Below are positions 8,978-17,513 of a stretch of DNA of 64,000 nucleotides, piece by piece (positions within the stretch are counted from its first letter, which is position 1; each line of letters opens with the position of its first letter). This DNA comes from Klebsiella pneumoniae (GTDB lineage Bacteria; Pseudomonadota; Gammaproteobacteria; Eutrophobiales; Eutrophobiaceae). The stretch covers positions 84,287-148,286 of the forward strand of contig CAMDWI010000003.1 in NCBI GenBank assembly GCA_945878555.1. The letters are read 5' to 3'. The notes beneath the pieces were generated by a model that made no database searches, had not been told where the DNA came from, and saw only the letters and a list, made by a program, of their open reading frames with translations. The translations under genes were made by a program, and so were the position numbers.

Positions 8978-9904
8978 TCACTGTAGGTCCACAGGCAACA
9001 CTGCCTCGTGTAACGCATCCTGTAATCGTCTCTTCGGCCGCCAGCCCGTCGCCCTCGTCAGCTTGTCTGTATCGCATACCCAGTCGGGATGCTGTAATTC
9101 ACGTACCTTGCCTGGCGTCAACATCGGTGAATAACGGAACAAACGTGCCAGTGCAAGGTTCACTCTGGCGACTGCACGGATAATGCTGACAGGGACAGGC
9201 AGACTGTGTACCGGTCGTGTCCAGACCTGGCTGGCAATTCGTTTTACGGCGTCGTGATCATATCCCCCGGGCGTCCCGTCATCAAGCTCATAGATTCCGG
9301 GTACCGGTGCGTCCGCATTCAGCCAGGACAGTATCGCCTCGACCAGATCATCAACATACAACAGGCCGAACCTTGAGGATTTCGCTCCTGTCAGTGGTAA
9401 TACGCCCATGCGTGTCGCACGAAATAACGGGGCCATCTCGCGATCACCTGGTCCATAAACGGCGGTTGGTCGAAATACGGTCCACGGGATCATGCCAGCG
9501 TGTTTTATCAGATATTGTTCTGCCTGGTACTTGCTGTCTGCGTACCATGACAGTTGTGGTTCACGTGCTGCCAGCGAGGACACCAGCAAAAACCGTGCAT
9601 ATGGAGCGCGGCTGGTTACCGCATCCAGCAGATTGGCGGTACCATCAAGATTGGTCTTCAGGAAGTCTGCGGATGAACTGCCACGGACGCGCCCGGCGCA
9701 GTGAATTACATAATCTGTTTCAGCAACGAGTCGAGCCAGCGCCTCTTTATCTTCCAGCGTGCCGGTAATCCAGTGCAGGTTTTTACTGTGAGTTTGTGGC
9801 TTGCGTGCCAGTGCGCGGACTTCCCAGCCCGCCGTGGTCAATCTGTGTATCAGGTTTTTGCCGATGAAACCGGTGGCGCCGGTGACCGCCACGCGTCCTG
9901 ACAT
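8978..9904 (-). CDS. NAD(P)-dependent epimerase-family reductase, CerR-like
   Basis: Extended short-chain dehydrogenase, 308 residues. The N-terminal Rossmann motif is VTGATGFIGKNL (residues 7-18), the strand-4 VIHCAGRV follows, and the catalytic Tyr-x3-Lys is YADSK (Y121, K125) with Ser109/Ser110 upstream. This is the family of CerR, which reduces the 3-oxo group of the ceramide intermediate in Caulobacter. It sits between the acyl-AMP ligase (3 bp away) and the ACP, so it is part of the same operon. From the family alone it could act on a sugar nucleotide; the context is what favours the lipid role. Confidence 0.78.
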   Translation of the reverse strand: MSGRVAVTGATGFIGKNLIHRLTTAGWEVRALARKPQTHSKNLHWITGTLEDKEALARLVAETDYVIHCAGRVRGSSSADFLKTNLDGTANLLDAVTSRAPYARFLLVSSLAAREPQLSWYADSKYQAEQYLIKHAGMIPWTVFRPTAVYGPGDREMAPLFRATRMGVLPLTGAKSSRFGLLYVDDLVEAILSWLNADAPVPGIYELDDGTPGGYDHDAVKRIASQVWTRPVHSLPVPVSIIRAVARVNLALARLFRYSPMLTPGKVRELQHPDWVCDTDKLTRATGWRPKRRLQDALHEAVLPVDLQ

Positions 9905-9907
9905 GTA

Positions 9908-11719
9908 TCAGTAACGGACGTCCGGCTGGGCTGATTGCAGGCTGCTGGCGAATCCGGTCCTTTGCATGAATCCCTGACACGCGGCCGCGCGTGACAGTTT
10001 TCCTGAAGAGGTACGCGGAAGTGTATGTGGCGGCACAAGCTCAACCAGACAATGTACGCCGAATGCAGTGTATACCAGTCTTTGTAATCGGCTCATCAGG
10101 GCCTGACGTTCCTGAACAGCTGTCAGGCGGCATTCAATGACAAGCACCACGGTTGAAACACCGTTTGCATCAACAACGGCAAACGCCGAGGTCTCGCGCG
10201 TCCTGATCTCAGGCTGTTGCTCCGCAATTTCTTCAATGTCCTGGGCGCGAATATTACGACCATTGATGATGATAATGTCCTTGTGACGACCCGTCAGATA
10301 CAGGTTACCCTCAGAGACAAAACCAAGGTCACCGGTGTCCATCCAGTTGTCAGGCTTCATTACCCGGTTGGTAGTCTCCGGGTCATTGATATACCCCGAC
10401 ATGATACTGGGTCCTTTCAGCATGACGCGACCCACACGCAGATCCGGCAAGGCCTGACCCTGATCATCGACTATCGAGACAAAGTGGCCCGGCAAGGGTC
10501 TGCCACAATTGACAAATTCGTTATGTTTTCTACTGTCTGCCTGTACACGCACAGCAACCCCACGATCAGCCAGCGCCTCAGTATCTACCTTCATCACGTC
10601 CAGGCCTGTGCCCACCTTTGAGAAGGTCACTGCGAGGGATGCTTCAGCAAGTCCGTAACAGGGCAGGAAAGCCGACGGGTTGAATCCGACGGATTCAAAT
10701 TTGCTTGCGAAATTTTTCAGTACATCAGGCCGGATCATCTCGGCGCCAATACCGGCAGCACGCCAGCTGCTCAGATCCAGACCTTCCAGATCCGCGCTAC
10801 GTACCCTGAGGGCACACAGCTCCAGGCCAAAAGGCGGACAAAATGCGATCGTGCAACGGTTACGGCTGATTAATCTGAGCCACTGGATTGGACGTACGGC
10901 GAAATCGCGGGTGCGCAGAAAATCTACTGACAACTGCGAGACCAGCGGTGACAGGACCAGCCCGATCAGTCCCATATCATGATAAAACGGCAACCAGGAT
11001 GCACAACGATCACTCGGGTATATGGCAAGCCCGTCACGGACAATACCTTGCAGGTTACTCATTACGGCCAATTCGGTGATGATGACACCCTGCGGTGCGC
11101 GGGTACTGCCGGAGGTAAACTGCAGATAGGCAATCTCGTCGCGCCGACTCTTTTGCATCGGCAAATCCGATTCGGGCAGCTGGGCGAGCTGTCCCGGTGT
11201 ACCGGTCCAGCGCACACTCTCGACTTCCCGGCTGGCCTCTTCAAGAAACGATATAAATTCCTTGTTTGCAATTGCCATGCTGGCATTGCTGATACTGAGC
11301 ATGCCGCGTAACTGCCGGACATAGATGTCGTGGCTACCCAGATTGACCGGGATAGGCATCGCAAATGGAACCAGCCCTGCATAGCGGCAGGCAAAAAACA
11401 GGATGATAAATTCGGGTGAAGTGTCTGCAATAATCGCGATGTTTTCGCCGCGTTTCAGGCCAAGACCGAGCAGACGTCTTGCTGTTGAAAGCGCGTCCTG
11501 GCGTAGCTGCTTGTAGGTAAGCACCTGCCTGAGTACGCCACGGGCATCATAAAAGTTGTATCCGGTCGACCCTGTTGCAGCATAGTCGAGCGCATCCGTC
11601 AGAGTCTCGAAGTCCGCCAGTCGCTGCGACAAGGTGTTCAGCGTGCCGGTTGGTTCCAGAACCACAGATGTTTCGCTTGAAAGCTGATCACCTTCAGTAT
11701 GCACTGAAGGCGTCTCCAA
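9908..11719 (-). CDS. Fatty acyl-AMP ligase / acyl-ACP synthetase
   Basis: An ANL-superfamily adenylating enzyme of about 603 residues. It shows the P-loop-like LQFTSGSTRAPQGV (residues 199-212), ASWLPFYHDMGLIG, the adenine-binding PCYGLAEA, the MDTGDLG motif, the hinge GRHKDIIIINGRN typical of fatty acyl-AMP ligases, and a late Lys in TSSGKLSR (K574). It would activate a fatty acid as acyl-AMP and load it on the neighbouring ACP. It is first in the minus-strand lipid operon. The TTG at 11719 has no clear ribosome-binding site; a GGGGAG precedes an in-frame CTG upstream, so the true start is uncertain by about ten codons. Confidence 0.85.
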   Translation of the reverse strand: METPSVHTEGDQLSSETSVVLEPTGTLNTLSQRLADFETLTDALDYAATGSTGYNFYDARGVLRQVLTYKQLRQDALSTARRLLGLGLKRGENIAIIADTSPEFIILFFACRYAGLVPFAMPIPVNLGSHDIYVRQLRGMLSISNASMAIANKEFISFLEEASREVESVRWTGTPGQLAQLPESDLPMQKSRRDEIAYLQFTSGSTRAPQGVIITELAVMSNLQGIVRDGLAIYPSDRCASWLPFYHDMGLIGLVLSPLVSQLSVDFLRTRDFAVRPIQWLRLISRNRCTIAFCPPFGLELCALRVRSADLEGLDLSSWRAAGIGAEMIRPDVLKNFASKFESVGFNPSAFLPCYGLAEASLAVTFSKVGTGLDVMKVDTEALADRGVAVRVQADSRKHNEFVNCGRPLPGHFVSIVDDQGQALPDLRVGRVMLKGPSIMSGYINDPETTNRVMKPDNWMDTGDLGFVSEGNLYLTGRHKDIIIINGRNIRAQDIEEIAEQQPEIRTRETSAFAVVDANGVSTVVLVIECRLTAVQERQALMSRLQRLVYTAFGVHCLVELVPPHTLPRTSSGKLSRAAACQGFMQRTGFASSLQSAQPDVRY

Positions 11720-12098
11720 TTTACTTATTTCTGAGATCAGAGTTAATACTCCCCATACAAATGTGTTCTATCCCGCTGATAATATAAAAGATTTATATGC
11801 AGTATTCCAGTATTTCTTCGTTTGGTTACTCATCCGGGACACAGGCAGAGACATTACATGTTCTGCAACGCCAATTTTACCAAAAACGCGGAGTTTAAAG
11901 TATTCTGCATATGTGATGCCAGCATTATTTAACAGCCTGATAACATACCACGCCCACTTGCGGACCAGGGGCTACCACACCCGCTGAATCCACAAGTGAC
12001 AATTGTCTTGTATCTGGCGTGTTATCCTCCCTGTTTTCGCGGTTGATCTGGATATTTATGTTATTCTTGCCAGCATTTTTCATCTTCTGGACAGCATC
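11720..12098. other. Divergent promoter region between the two lipid arms
   Basis: About 380 bp between the minus-strand acyl-AMP ligase and the plus-strand GNAT-like gene. It is AT-rich near 11760-11830 and must contain both promoters if each arm has its own. I found no -35/-10 pair good enough to report, and no perfect palindrome. An open frame enters from 12003 in phase with the downstream gene, but its hydrophobic sequence does not look like part of that protein. Confidence 0.45.
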
Positions 12099-13262
12099 TT
12101 GAATACGGGTCTGAAAGCTACAAAACAAACAGCCCCGACGTCAGTAGACGTCAGGCCAGTGCTGACAGGAAGAGACTGGCGGACATTCATTGATTTACCC
12201 TGGTCTATATATAAGGATGACGCCAACTGGGTACCACCATTACGACTTGAACGTCGCCTGCATTTTTCGAAAATGAACCCGTACTTCCGAAATGCCGAGT
12301 GGCAGGCCTGGGTAGCCTGGCAGGATAACAGACCAGTCGGCAGGATCAGCGCCCAGGTTGATCAGGTAAACCGTCAATACCATGGAGAACATACCGGCCA
12401 TTTCGGTCTGCTGGAGGGTATAAATGACCCTGCCGTATTCGCTGCCCTGACCCAGACAAGCGAAGAATGGCTTTCCCGGCGTCAGACTCATCATATTTCC
12501 GGCCCGTTCAGCTTCTCGATTAACCAGGAATGCGGGGTGCTGGTCGATGGTTTTGATACTCCACCGGCCATACTTATGCCCCATGCGCGCCAATGGTACG
12601 GACAGATGCTGGAACAACAGGGTTACACGCCGGCAATGGACATGCTCGCCTACTGGATTGAGACCGGATTTGAAGCATCCCGCGTAATGAAAACGCTGGT
12701 AGCAAAGTATGACAAACGTATCCGTCTGCGGAATCTGCGCCGCAAGCAGTTCGCAGAGGAGATGGAAATCCTGCGCGACATTTTTAACGATGCCTGGTCA
12801 GGTAACTGGGGTTTCATACCGTTCAGCAAGGAGGAGTTTGCTGATCTTGGCAATAGTCTGCGATTTTTCATCGAGGACGACTTTGTGCAGATTGCTGAAC
12901 TGGATGGCAAACCGGTCGCGTTTGTCGTGGTACTGCCTAATCTGAACGAGATGCTGACCCGACTGGACGGCAGCCTGTTGCCGCTGGGCTGGCTCCGCTT
13001 GTACCGCGCCATGAAACAGAAAAGCTTCCGCACTGGCCGTGTACCGCTGATGGGCGTACGTAAACAGTACCAGAACAGTTCGCTGGGGCTGACCCTGGCA
13101 CTGATGGTCTGTAATGCTGCGCGTGTTTGTGCAAAGGCGAGCGGAATTGATGCGGTTGAAATGTCATGGATACTCGAGAACAACCGGGGCATGCGCAGCA
13201 TACTTGATAATATCGGCAGCAAGGAATACAAACGTTACCGCATTTATGAAAAGTCGCTGTAA
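12099..13262 (+). CDS. GNAT-like N-acyltransferase, candidate bacterial ceramide synthase
   Basis: About 387 residues from TTG 12099. The recognisable family sequence starts at VDVRPVLTGRDWRTFIDLPW and continues through WVPPLRLERR, GRISAQVDQVNRQYHG, HISGPFSFSINQECGVLVDG and AVEMSWILENNRGMRSIL. The last block is the acetyl-CoA-type fold end seen in GNAT proteins. This is the family of the bacterial ceramide synthase of Caulobacter, which N-acylates 3-ketosphinganine. It opens the plus-strand arm, divergent from the SPT operon. The start is unsure: TTG 12003 extends the frame by 32 residues, and neither TTG has a good ribosome-binding site. The family call is firmer than the reaction. Confidence 0.72.
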   Translation: MNTGLKATKQTAPTSVDVRPVLTGRDWRTFIDLPWSIYKDDANWVPPLRLERRLHFSKMNPYFRNAEWQAWVAWQDNRPVGRISAQVDQVNRQYHGEHTGHFGLLEGINDPAVFAALTQTSEEWLSRRQTHHISGPFSFSINQECGVLVDGFDTPPAILMPHARQWYGQMLEQQGYTPAMDMLAYWIETGFEASRVMKTLVAKYDKRIRLRNLRRKQFAEEMEILRDIFNDAWSGNWGFIPFSKEEFADLGNSLRFFIEDDFVQIAELDGKPVAFVVVLPNLNEMLTRLDGSLLPLGWLRLYRAMKQKSFRTGRVPLMGVRKQYQNSSLGLTLALMVCNAARVCAKASGIDAVEMSWILENNRGMRSILDNIGSKEYKRYRIYEKSL

Positions 13263-13337
13263 CCCCGCAGACCCTGCCTTCGACAACTTTGTCGGCCGAC
13301 ATGATGTTTCTGTCTGTCACCCGGAAACCATTCTGAC

Positions 13338-14420
13338 GTGAAAACACTGGGACGTTACATCAGTACCGAGATCCTGAGACCGTTTGTGGTTATCAGTCTG
13401 ATCCTTGCCGGTCTGTTTTCCAGCTTCAACGCAGCGCGATATCTTGAGGCGGCCGTATCTGAGTCATTGGGTATGTACCTTATCTTCAAGCTGATACTGC
13501 TTAAAACGGTCATTGCGATGGAGGTGCTGTTTCCGATTGCATTCTATGCGGCCATAATTGTGGCACTTGGCCGTATGCACAGGGACCAGGAAGTCATCGT
13601 GATGAAATCGGCCGGCATAAATGAAAACTATATAATCAAAACCGTAATTACGCTGGGCGTGCCCGTGGCAATCATGACCGGCATGTTGTCGGTTTACGGC
13701 AGACCAATGGCATACGACACTATCTACAGGATGGACAACAGCGCCAGTAACGAACTGGATGTAGACCGTTACCAGGCAGGCCGTTTCTACGGTATCGAAA
13801 ACAGCGGGCGTATCATCTATATCAATAACAGAAACAATCGTGACAATATGCTTGAAGGTGTGTTTCACTACATCCGGCAGGACAACCGCAGTGATATTAT
13901 CCTTGCCCGACAGGGTTATCAGGTCAGGAAAGGGGAATATCAACCACCGGAACTGCACCTGCTTGATGGCAGCCTGTACCGTATCGACCCTGGCGGTTCA
14001 CGTGAATCAATAATCCATTTTTCAAGATTTGTTTTTATGCCGAATTCAGACACGGCAATGGACTATCAGCGCAAGGCAGCACCGACGCTGGACCTCGGGG
14101 ACTCCGTCGACAGTCGCGACATTGCTGAATTCCAGTGGCGAATCTCCAGACCGTTCGCCACGTTGTTACTGGCACTGGTCGCGATACCGCTGAGCCGTAC
14201 GGCCCCGCGACAGGGCAAGGGAGAAAAGATCATCTCAGCTGCAGTGATTTTTGCCATCTACTACAACCTGAGTGGCCTGGCCCAGACCTGGGTTGAACAG
14301 GGAACTGTTGGCAGTGTCCCCGGTGTATGGTGGCTGCATGTGAGCATGCTTGTTGTTGTGATATGGATACTTACACCCGGATTTTCCAGAAAACCTGCCG
14401 GTGCACATGTACATACTTGA
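13338..14420 (+). CDS. LptF-like permease subunit in the sphingolipid cluster
   Basis: A 360-residue inner-membrane protein of the LptF/LptG (YjgP/YjgQ) family. It has three N-terminal helices (about residues 12-32, 50-75 and 95-120), a periplasmic beta-rich domain (about 125-265) and three C-terminal helices (about 270-290, 300-320, 330-350). It opens with LGRYISTEILRPF, the usual LptF beginning. In LPS export LptF pairs with LptG and the LptB ATPase. Here it is embedded among ceramide genes, 75 bp after the GNAT-like gene and overlapping the LptG-like gene. It may be the canonical LptF or a paralogue for sphingolipid export; only the rest of the genome can tell. Confidence 0.85.
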   Translation: MKTLGRYISTEILRPFVVISLILAGLFSSFNAARYLEAAVSESLGMYLIFKLILLKTVIAMEVLFPIAFYAAIIVALGRMHRDQEVIVMKSAGINENYIIKTVITLGVPVAIMTGMLSVYGRPMAYDTIYRMDNSASNELDVDRYQAGRFYGIENSGRIIYINNRNNRDNMLEGVFHYIRQDNRSDIILARQGYQVRKGEYQPPELHLLDGSLYRIDPGGSRESIIHFSRFVFMPNSDTAMDYQRKAAPTLDLGDSVDSRDIAEFQWRISRPFATLLLALVAIPLSRTAPRQGKGEKIISAAVIFAIYYNLSGLAQTWVEQGTVGSVPGVWWLHVSMLVVVIWILTPGFSRKPAGAHVHT

Positions 14421-15471
14421 TCGTTATCTGATGAAACAGGTCGTGCAGGGGATAGTTATCTCCACGCTGGTATTGCTGCCCCTGTTCAGCTTTCTGGATC
14501 TGGTTGACCAGCTGGATGATGTGGGCACCGGATTTTACCGCACCAGTGATGCGTTCCTGTATGTTGTCATGACGCTGCCACGCAGGTTCATCCAGCTGAC
14601 CCCTTTTATTGCCTTGCTTGGAAATGTGACAGCACTTGGCAGACTCGCTATCAACCATGAGCTGATCTCCCTGCGTTCTGCCGGATATTCTCCGGTTCAG
14701 ATCAGCATGGCATCCATGAAGGTAGGGCTATTGCTGCTGATGCTGGTAATAACGCTTGAAATTTTCGTCGCACCACCACTGCAACAAAAAGCCATTGCCC
14801 ACCGCGCGGCGGCGATGGAACAGAGCACCGAACTTGGACTGAATCTCGGTATCTGGACCCGGAATGACCGGCAGATCCTGCGTATAGGCAATTTGCAGCA
14901 CGATACCAGACTTGCCAGTGTTGAAATTATCAATCTTGATGAACAGGGAGAGATGTCTGAATACATACATGCGGAAGGTTTCGAGATTGTGAGCAATGAA
15001 GAATGGATTTTACACAAGGTGACGCGCAAGACTTACAGCGAGGATAATATCCGGTCCACCACGATGGAACGCTTGCCCTGGCATACCTTTCTGAACCCCG
15101 CCCAGATCTCGACACTGACCAAACCACAGGAAAGCCTGTCACCGGCTGAACTGTTTCGCTATGTACAGCATTTACAGTCAACCGGTCAGGAAGTCGATGT
15201 CTACCAGCTGGCGCTGTGGAAAAAACTGGGCGGACCACTGACGATGCTGGGTATGCTGTTATTATCGGTGCCGTTCGTGTTTGGTTCGGTACGCACCGGT
15301 TTTGCTAACCGGCTGGTAATGGCGGGTGTGACGGGAATAACCGTCTATCTGCTCGACCAGATATTTTCCAACGCCGGACTGATACTGAATCTGAATCCGT
15401 CGTTTATCGCGTTAACACCAGGCATTCTTTTAATCTGGATAGCACGGGTCTGGCTACGGCGTGTGCCCTGA
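14407..15471 (+). CDS. LptG-like permease subunit in the sphingolipid cluster
   Basis: A 354-residue partner of the preceding LptF-like protein. The N-terminus MYILDRYLMKQVVQGIVIST is typical of LptG, followed by further helices, a periplasmic domain (about residues 125-255) and three C-terminal helices (LTMLGMLLLSVPFVFG onward). ATG 14407 overlaps the LptF-like gene by 14 bases; a GTG two codons earlier is an alternative. No ATPase gene is present in this arm. The pair would need the LptB encoded at 24.2 kb or an ATPase elsewhere, which is relevant to whether sphingolipid and LPS export share energy coupling. Confidence 0.85.
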   Translation: MYILDRYLMKQVVQGIVISTLVLLPLFSFLDLVDQLDDVGTGFYRTSDAFLYVVMTLPRRFIQLTPFIALLGNVTALGRLAINHELISLRSAGYSPVQISMASMKVGLLLLMLVITLEIFVAPPLQQKAIAHRAAAMEQSTELGLNLGIWTRNDRQILRIGNLQHDTRLASVEIINLDEQGEMSEYIHAEGFEIVSNEEWILHKVTRKTYSEDNIRSTTMERLPWHTFLNPAQISTLTKPQESLSPAELFRYVQHLQSTGQEVDVYQLALWKKLGGPLTMLGMLLLSVPFVFGSVRTGFANRLVMAGVTGITVYLLDQIFSNAGLILNLNPSFIALTPGILLIWIARVWLRRVP

Positions 15472-15503
15472 TTATTTTCCTGCCTGAATAACAGAATCCT
15501 TTT

Positions 15504-16487
15504 ATGTACATATCAGCTGCTGACAAGTTATACCCGCAAAAAACGGCCGTTTTACTGAACCCGCATGGCGGCCGGATACGCAAACGCCTGGCTCGCATAC
15601 GCGATCTCGCCACCGCAATACCTGGTGCAATCGTGTACGAAACAGAGAGTCTGGCTGATATGAACAGGATCATCGACGAGCTGGCAGAACCCGGCGTGGA
15701 CCATCTGGTGATCGTCGGCGGAGATGGTACGGTGCAGGCCGTACTGAACCGCCTGTTCACCGGAAAACCCTGGTCCCGCCTGCCACTGGTCAGCATAGTC
15801 CCGGGCGGAACTACAAATATGACAGCATCTGATCTCGGAACATCCAGCAACCCTGAAAAGTGTCTGCAACAACTGGCTCGTTGCCTGATGAACGATCTGG
15901 ATGTGAGGCTGGTAACGCGATCTGTTTTACAAATCCGGCAGGATCAGCAGCCGGATATTCATGGCATGTTTTTCGGCACCGGCCTGATAGCACGCGGTTC
16001 GGAATATTTTCACAGGCATGTAAAAAAATCCGGGCTGACGGGTGAGTCCGGTTCAGCACTGGTGATGCTGCGCATGCTGACAGGACTGCTGACCGGTCGC
16101 AATGCAGAGGAGCGTGCCCCAATCCGGATCCGGCTAACAGACGACACCGGACACACCCGGGAGTACAACTGTATGCTGATGTTTACCAGCACACTGGATC
16201 GCTTGCTGCTCGGGCTACGTCCCTATTGGGGTGGTGGCAACGGGGCTATCCATACCACCTGCCTGCGCGAGCATCCGCACCGGCTGTGGCGCTCGCTACT
16301 GACAATTATTTGTGGGCGTGGCAACTCCCTGAACGAAAATGCCGGCTATTACAGCAGAAATAACAGTGCAATAGATCTGCTTATGGACGCAGGTTTTATT
16401 GTGGACGGTGAGTTTTTTCTATGCGAAAGCAGGCATGGTCCGCTCAGGATCAGCCAGGCCGGCCCCGTCCGCTTTTTACTTCCCTGA
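15504..16487 (+). CDS. Diacylglycerol/sphingosine kinase-family lipid kinase, candidate ceramide kinase
   Basis: A 327-residue lipid kinase. The nucleotide-binding loop is VIVGGDGTVQAV (GGDGT at residues 72-76), followed by IVPGGTTNMTA (residues 99-107), both hallmarks of the DAGK catalytic domain. It lies 32 bp after the LptG-like gene. The family phosphorylates diacylglycerol, sphingoid bases or ceramides, and a kinase of this family in the Caulobacter sphingolipid locus acts on ceramide. I infer ceramide 1-phosphate as the product. The C-terminal half (from about residue 150) is more divergent than in YegS or DgkB. Confidence 0.75.
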   Translation: MYISAADKLYPQKTAVLLNPHGGRIRKRLARIRDLATAIPGAIVYETESLADMNRIIDELAEPGVDHLVIVGGDGTVQAVLNRLFTGKPWSRLPLVSIVPGGTTNMTASDLGTSSNPEKCLQQLARCLMNDLDVRLVTRSVLQIRQDQQPDIHGMFFGTGLIARGSEYFHRHVKKSGLTGESGSALVMLRMLTGLLTGRNAEERAPIRIRLTDDTGHTREYNCMLMFTSTLDRLLLGLRPYWGGGNGAIHTTCLREHPHRLWRSLLTIICGRGNSLNENAGYYSRNNSAIDLLMDAGFIVDGEFFLCESRHGPLRISQAGPVRFLLP

Positions 16488-16513
16488 ACGCATCACCAGT
16501 ATCATTCCGGAAC

Positions 16514-17473
16514 ATGGCCTCTACTGACACCCAACCGACACCTGGACTGGTCAAGGCAATTGCCCTCCAGTGTGAGCGCCCTGCAGGCATTGAAACCGGG
16601 CTGCTGGCGGACAGCATCCGGCAACGATTTGGTGATTCACTGCTTGCCGTCATCCTCTATGGTTCATGTCTGCGCACGCACCTGTATACCGAGGGGGTGG
16701 TAGATTTATATGTCGTCGTCAATAGTTATGAGCAAGCCTACAGCGGACATATGTTGCGTTATCTGAATGCATTGTTACCTCCAAATGTTTTTTACATCGA
16801 GCTTAACAATAATGAAACCATCATCCGCGCAAAATACGCAGTCATTTCAGCACGCGACCTGGAGTGGGGCTGTGGCCGATGGTTCCACTCCTATATCTGG
16901 TCACGCTTTGCCCAACCCGTCGTCCTGTTATATGTACGCGATCAACGGACCCGTGAACAAATATATACAGATCTGGCCCGCGCGGTCCTGACCTTTCTCG
17001 GCACCACGCTACCTGCGCTCGGCCCAGGCAAGGTGGATCATGCTGCAATCTGGCAGAACGGACTCGCCCTGACATATGCAGCGGAACTGCGTCCTGAGCG
17101 GCACACACGGGCACGAGATATCACCACACAAAACCTGGAGGACTTTGGCGTGCTGACCAGACAGGCAGCCCCGTCACTTGTTACACTGATGGTTATAGCT
17201 GAAGACGGCATGTATGAAAGTCTTGCGGGGCAGACCGCAGGATTACGGGCCACCAGATTATGGCGGATCCGGCGCTGGCAAGGAATTTTACTTTCTGTAT
17301 TACGATTGTCAAAAGCGGCTTATACCTTTCGTGACTGTGTGGATTATGCCGCCTGGAAGATCGAACGTCATACCGGCATACGCATCAAGGTGACCCCGAC
17401 CCTGCAACGACACCCTATCCTGTTCGGCTTTAGTGTATTATGGCAACTGATTAAAAGGGACGTACTACACTAG
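16514..17473 (+). CDS. Tam41-like nucleotidyltransferase, candidate lipid-phosphate cytidylyltransferase
   Basis: About 319 residues from ATG 16514; a longer frame from 16421 overlaps the kinase gene and looks spurious. By eye it resembles mitochondrial Tam41, which makes CDP-diacylglycerol from phosphatidic acid. The matching blocks are ILYGSCLR (residues 47-54) with VVDLYVVV (62-69) as the nucleotidyltransferase GS...D pair, then KYAVIS..DL (107-116), a W (123), RFAQPV (131-136), and a later DLARAVLTFLGTTLP and GLALTYAAELR. Tam41 has the same order: YGSG, DFxFTVDD, KYGVIS, AGRLxKPV, NLxxA and LSYxGDxRM. Just after a lipid kinase, it may act on ceramide 1-phosphate. Substrate and chemistry are inference. 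Confidence 0.62.
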   Translation: MASTDTQPTPGLVKAIALQCERPAGIETGLLADSIRQRFGDSLLAVILYGSCLRTHLYTEGVVDLYVVVNSYEQAYSGHMLRYLNALLPPNVFYIELNNNETIIRAKYAVISARDLEWGCGRWFHSYIWSRFAQPVVLLYVRDQRTREQIYTDLARAVLTFLGTTLPALGPGKVDHAAIWQNGLALTYAAELRPERHTRARDITTQNLEDFGVLTRQAAPSLVTLMVIAEDGMYESLAGQTAGLRATRLWRIRRWQGILLSVLRLSKAAYTFRDCVDYAAWKIERHTGIRIKVTPTLQRHPILFGFSVLWQLIKRDVLH

Positions 17474-17513
17474 ATCCCGATGATTCGTTGAACACAGGAA
17501 ACGAGAGCAGACC

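Noticed and set aside
9540..9560. TTCACGTG near 9550 as a third parS
   Set aside because: The flanks do not match the 16-bp consensus.
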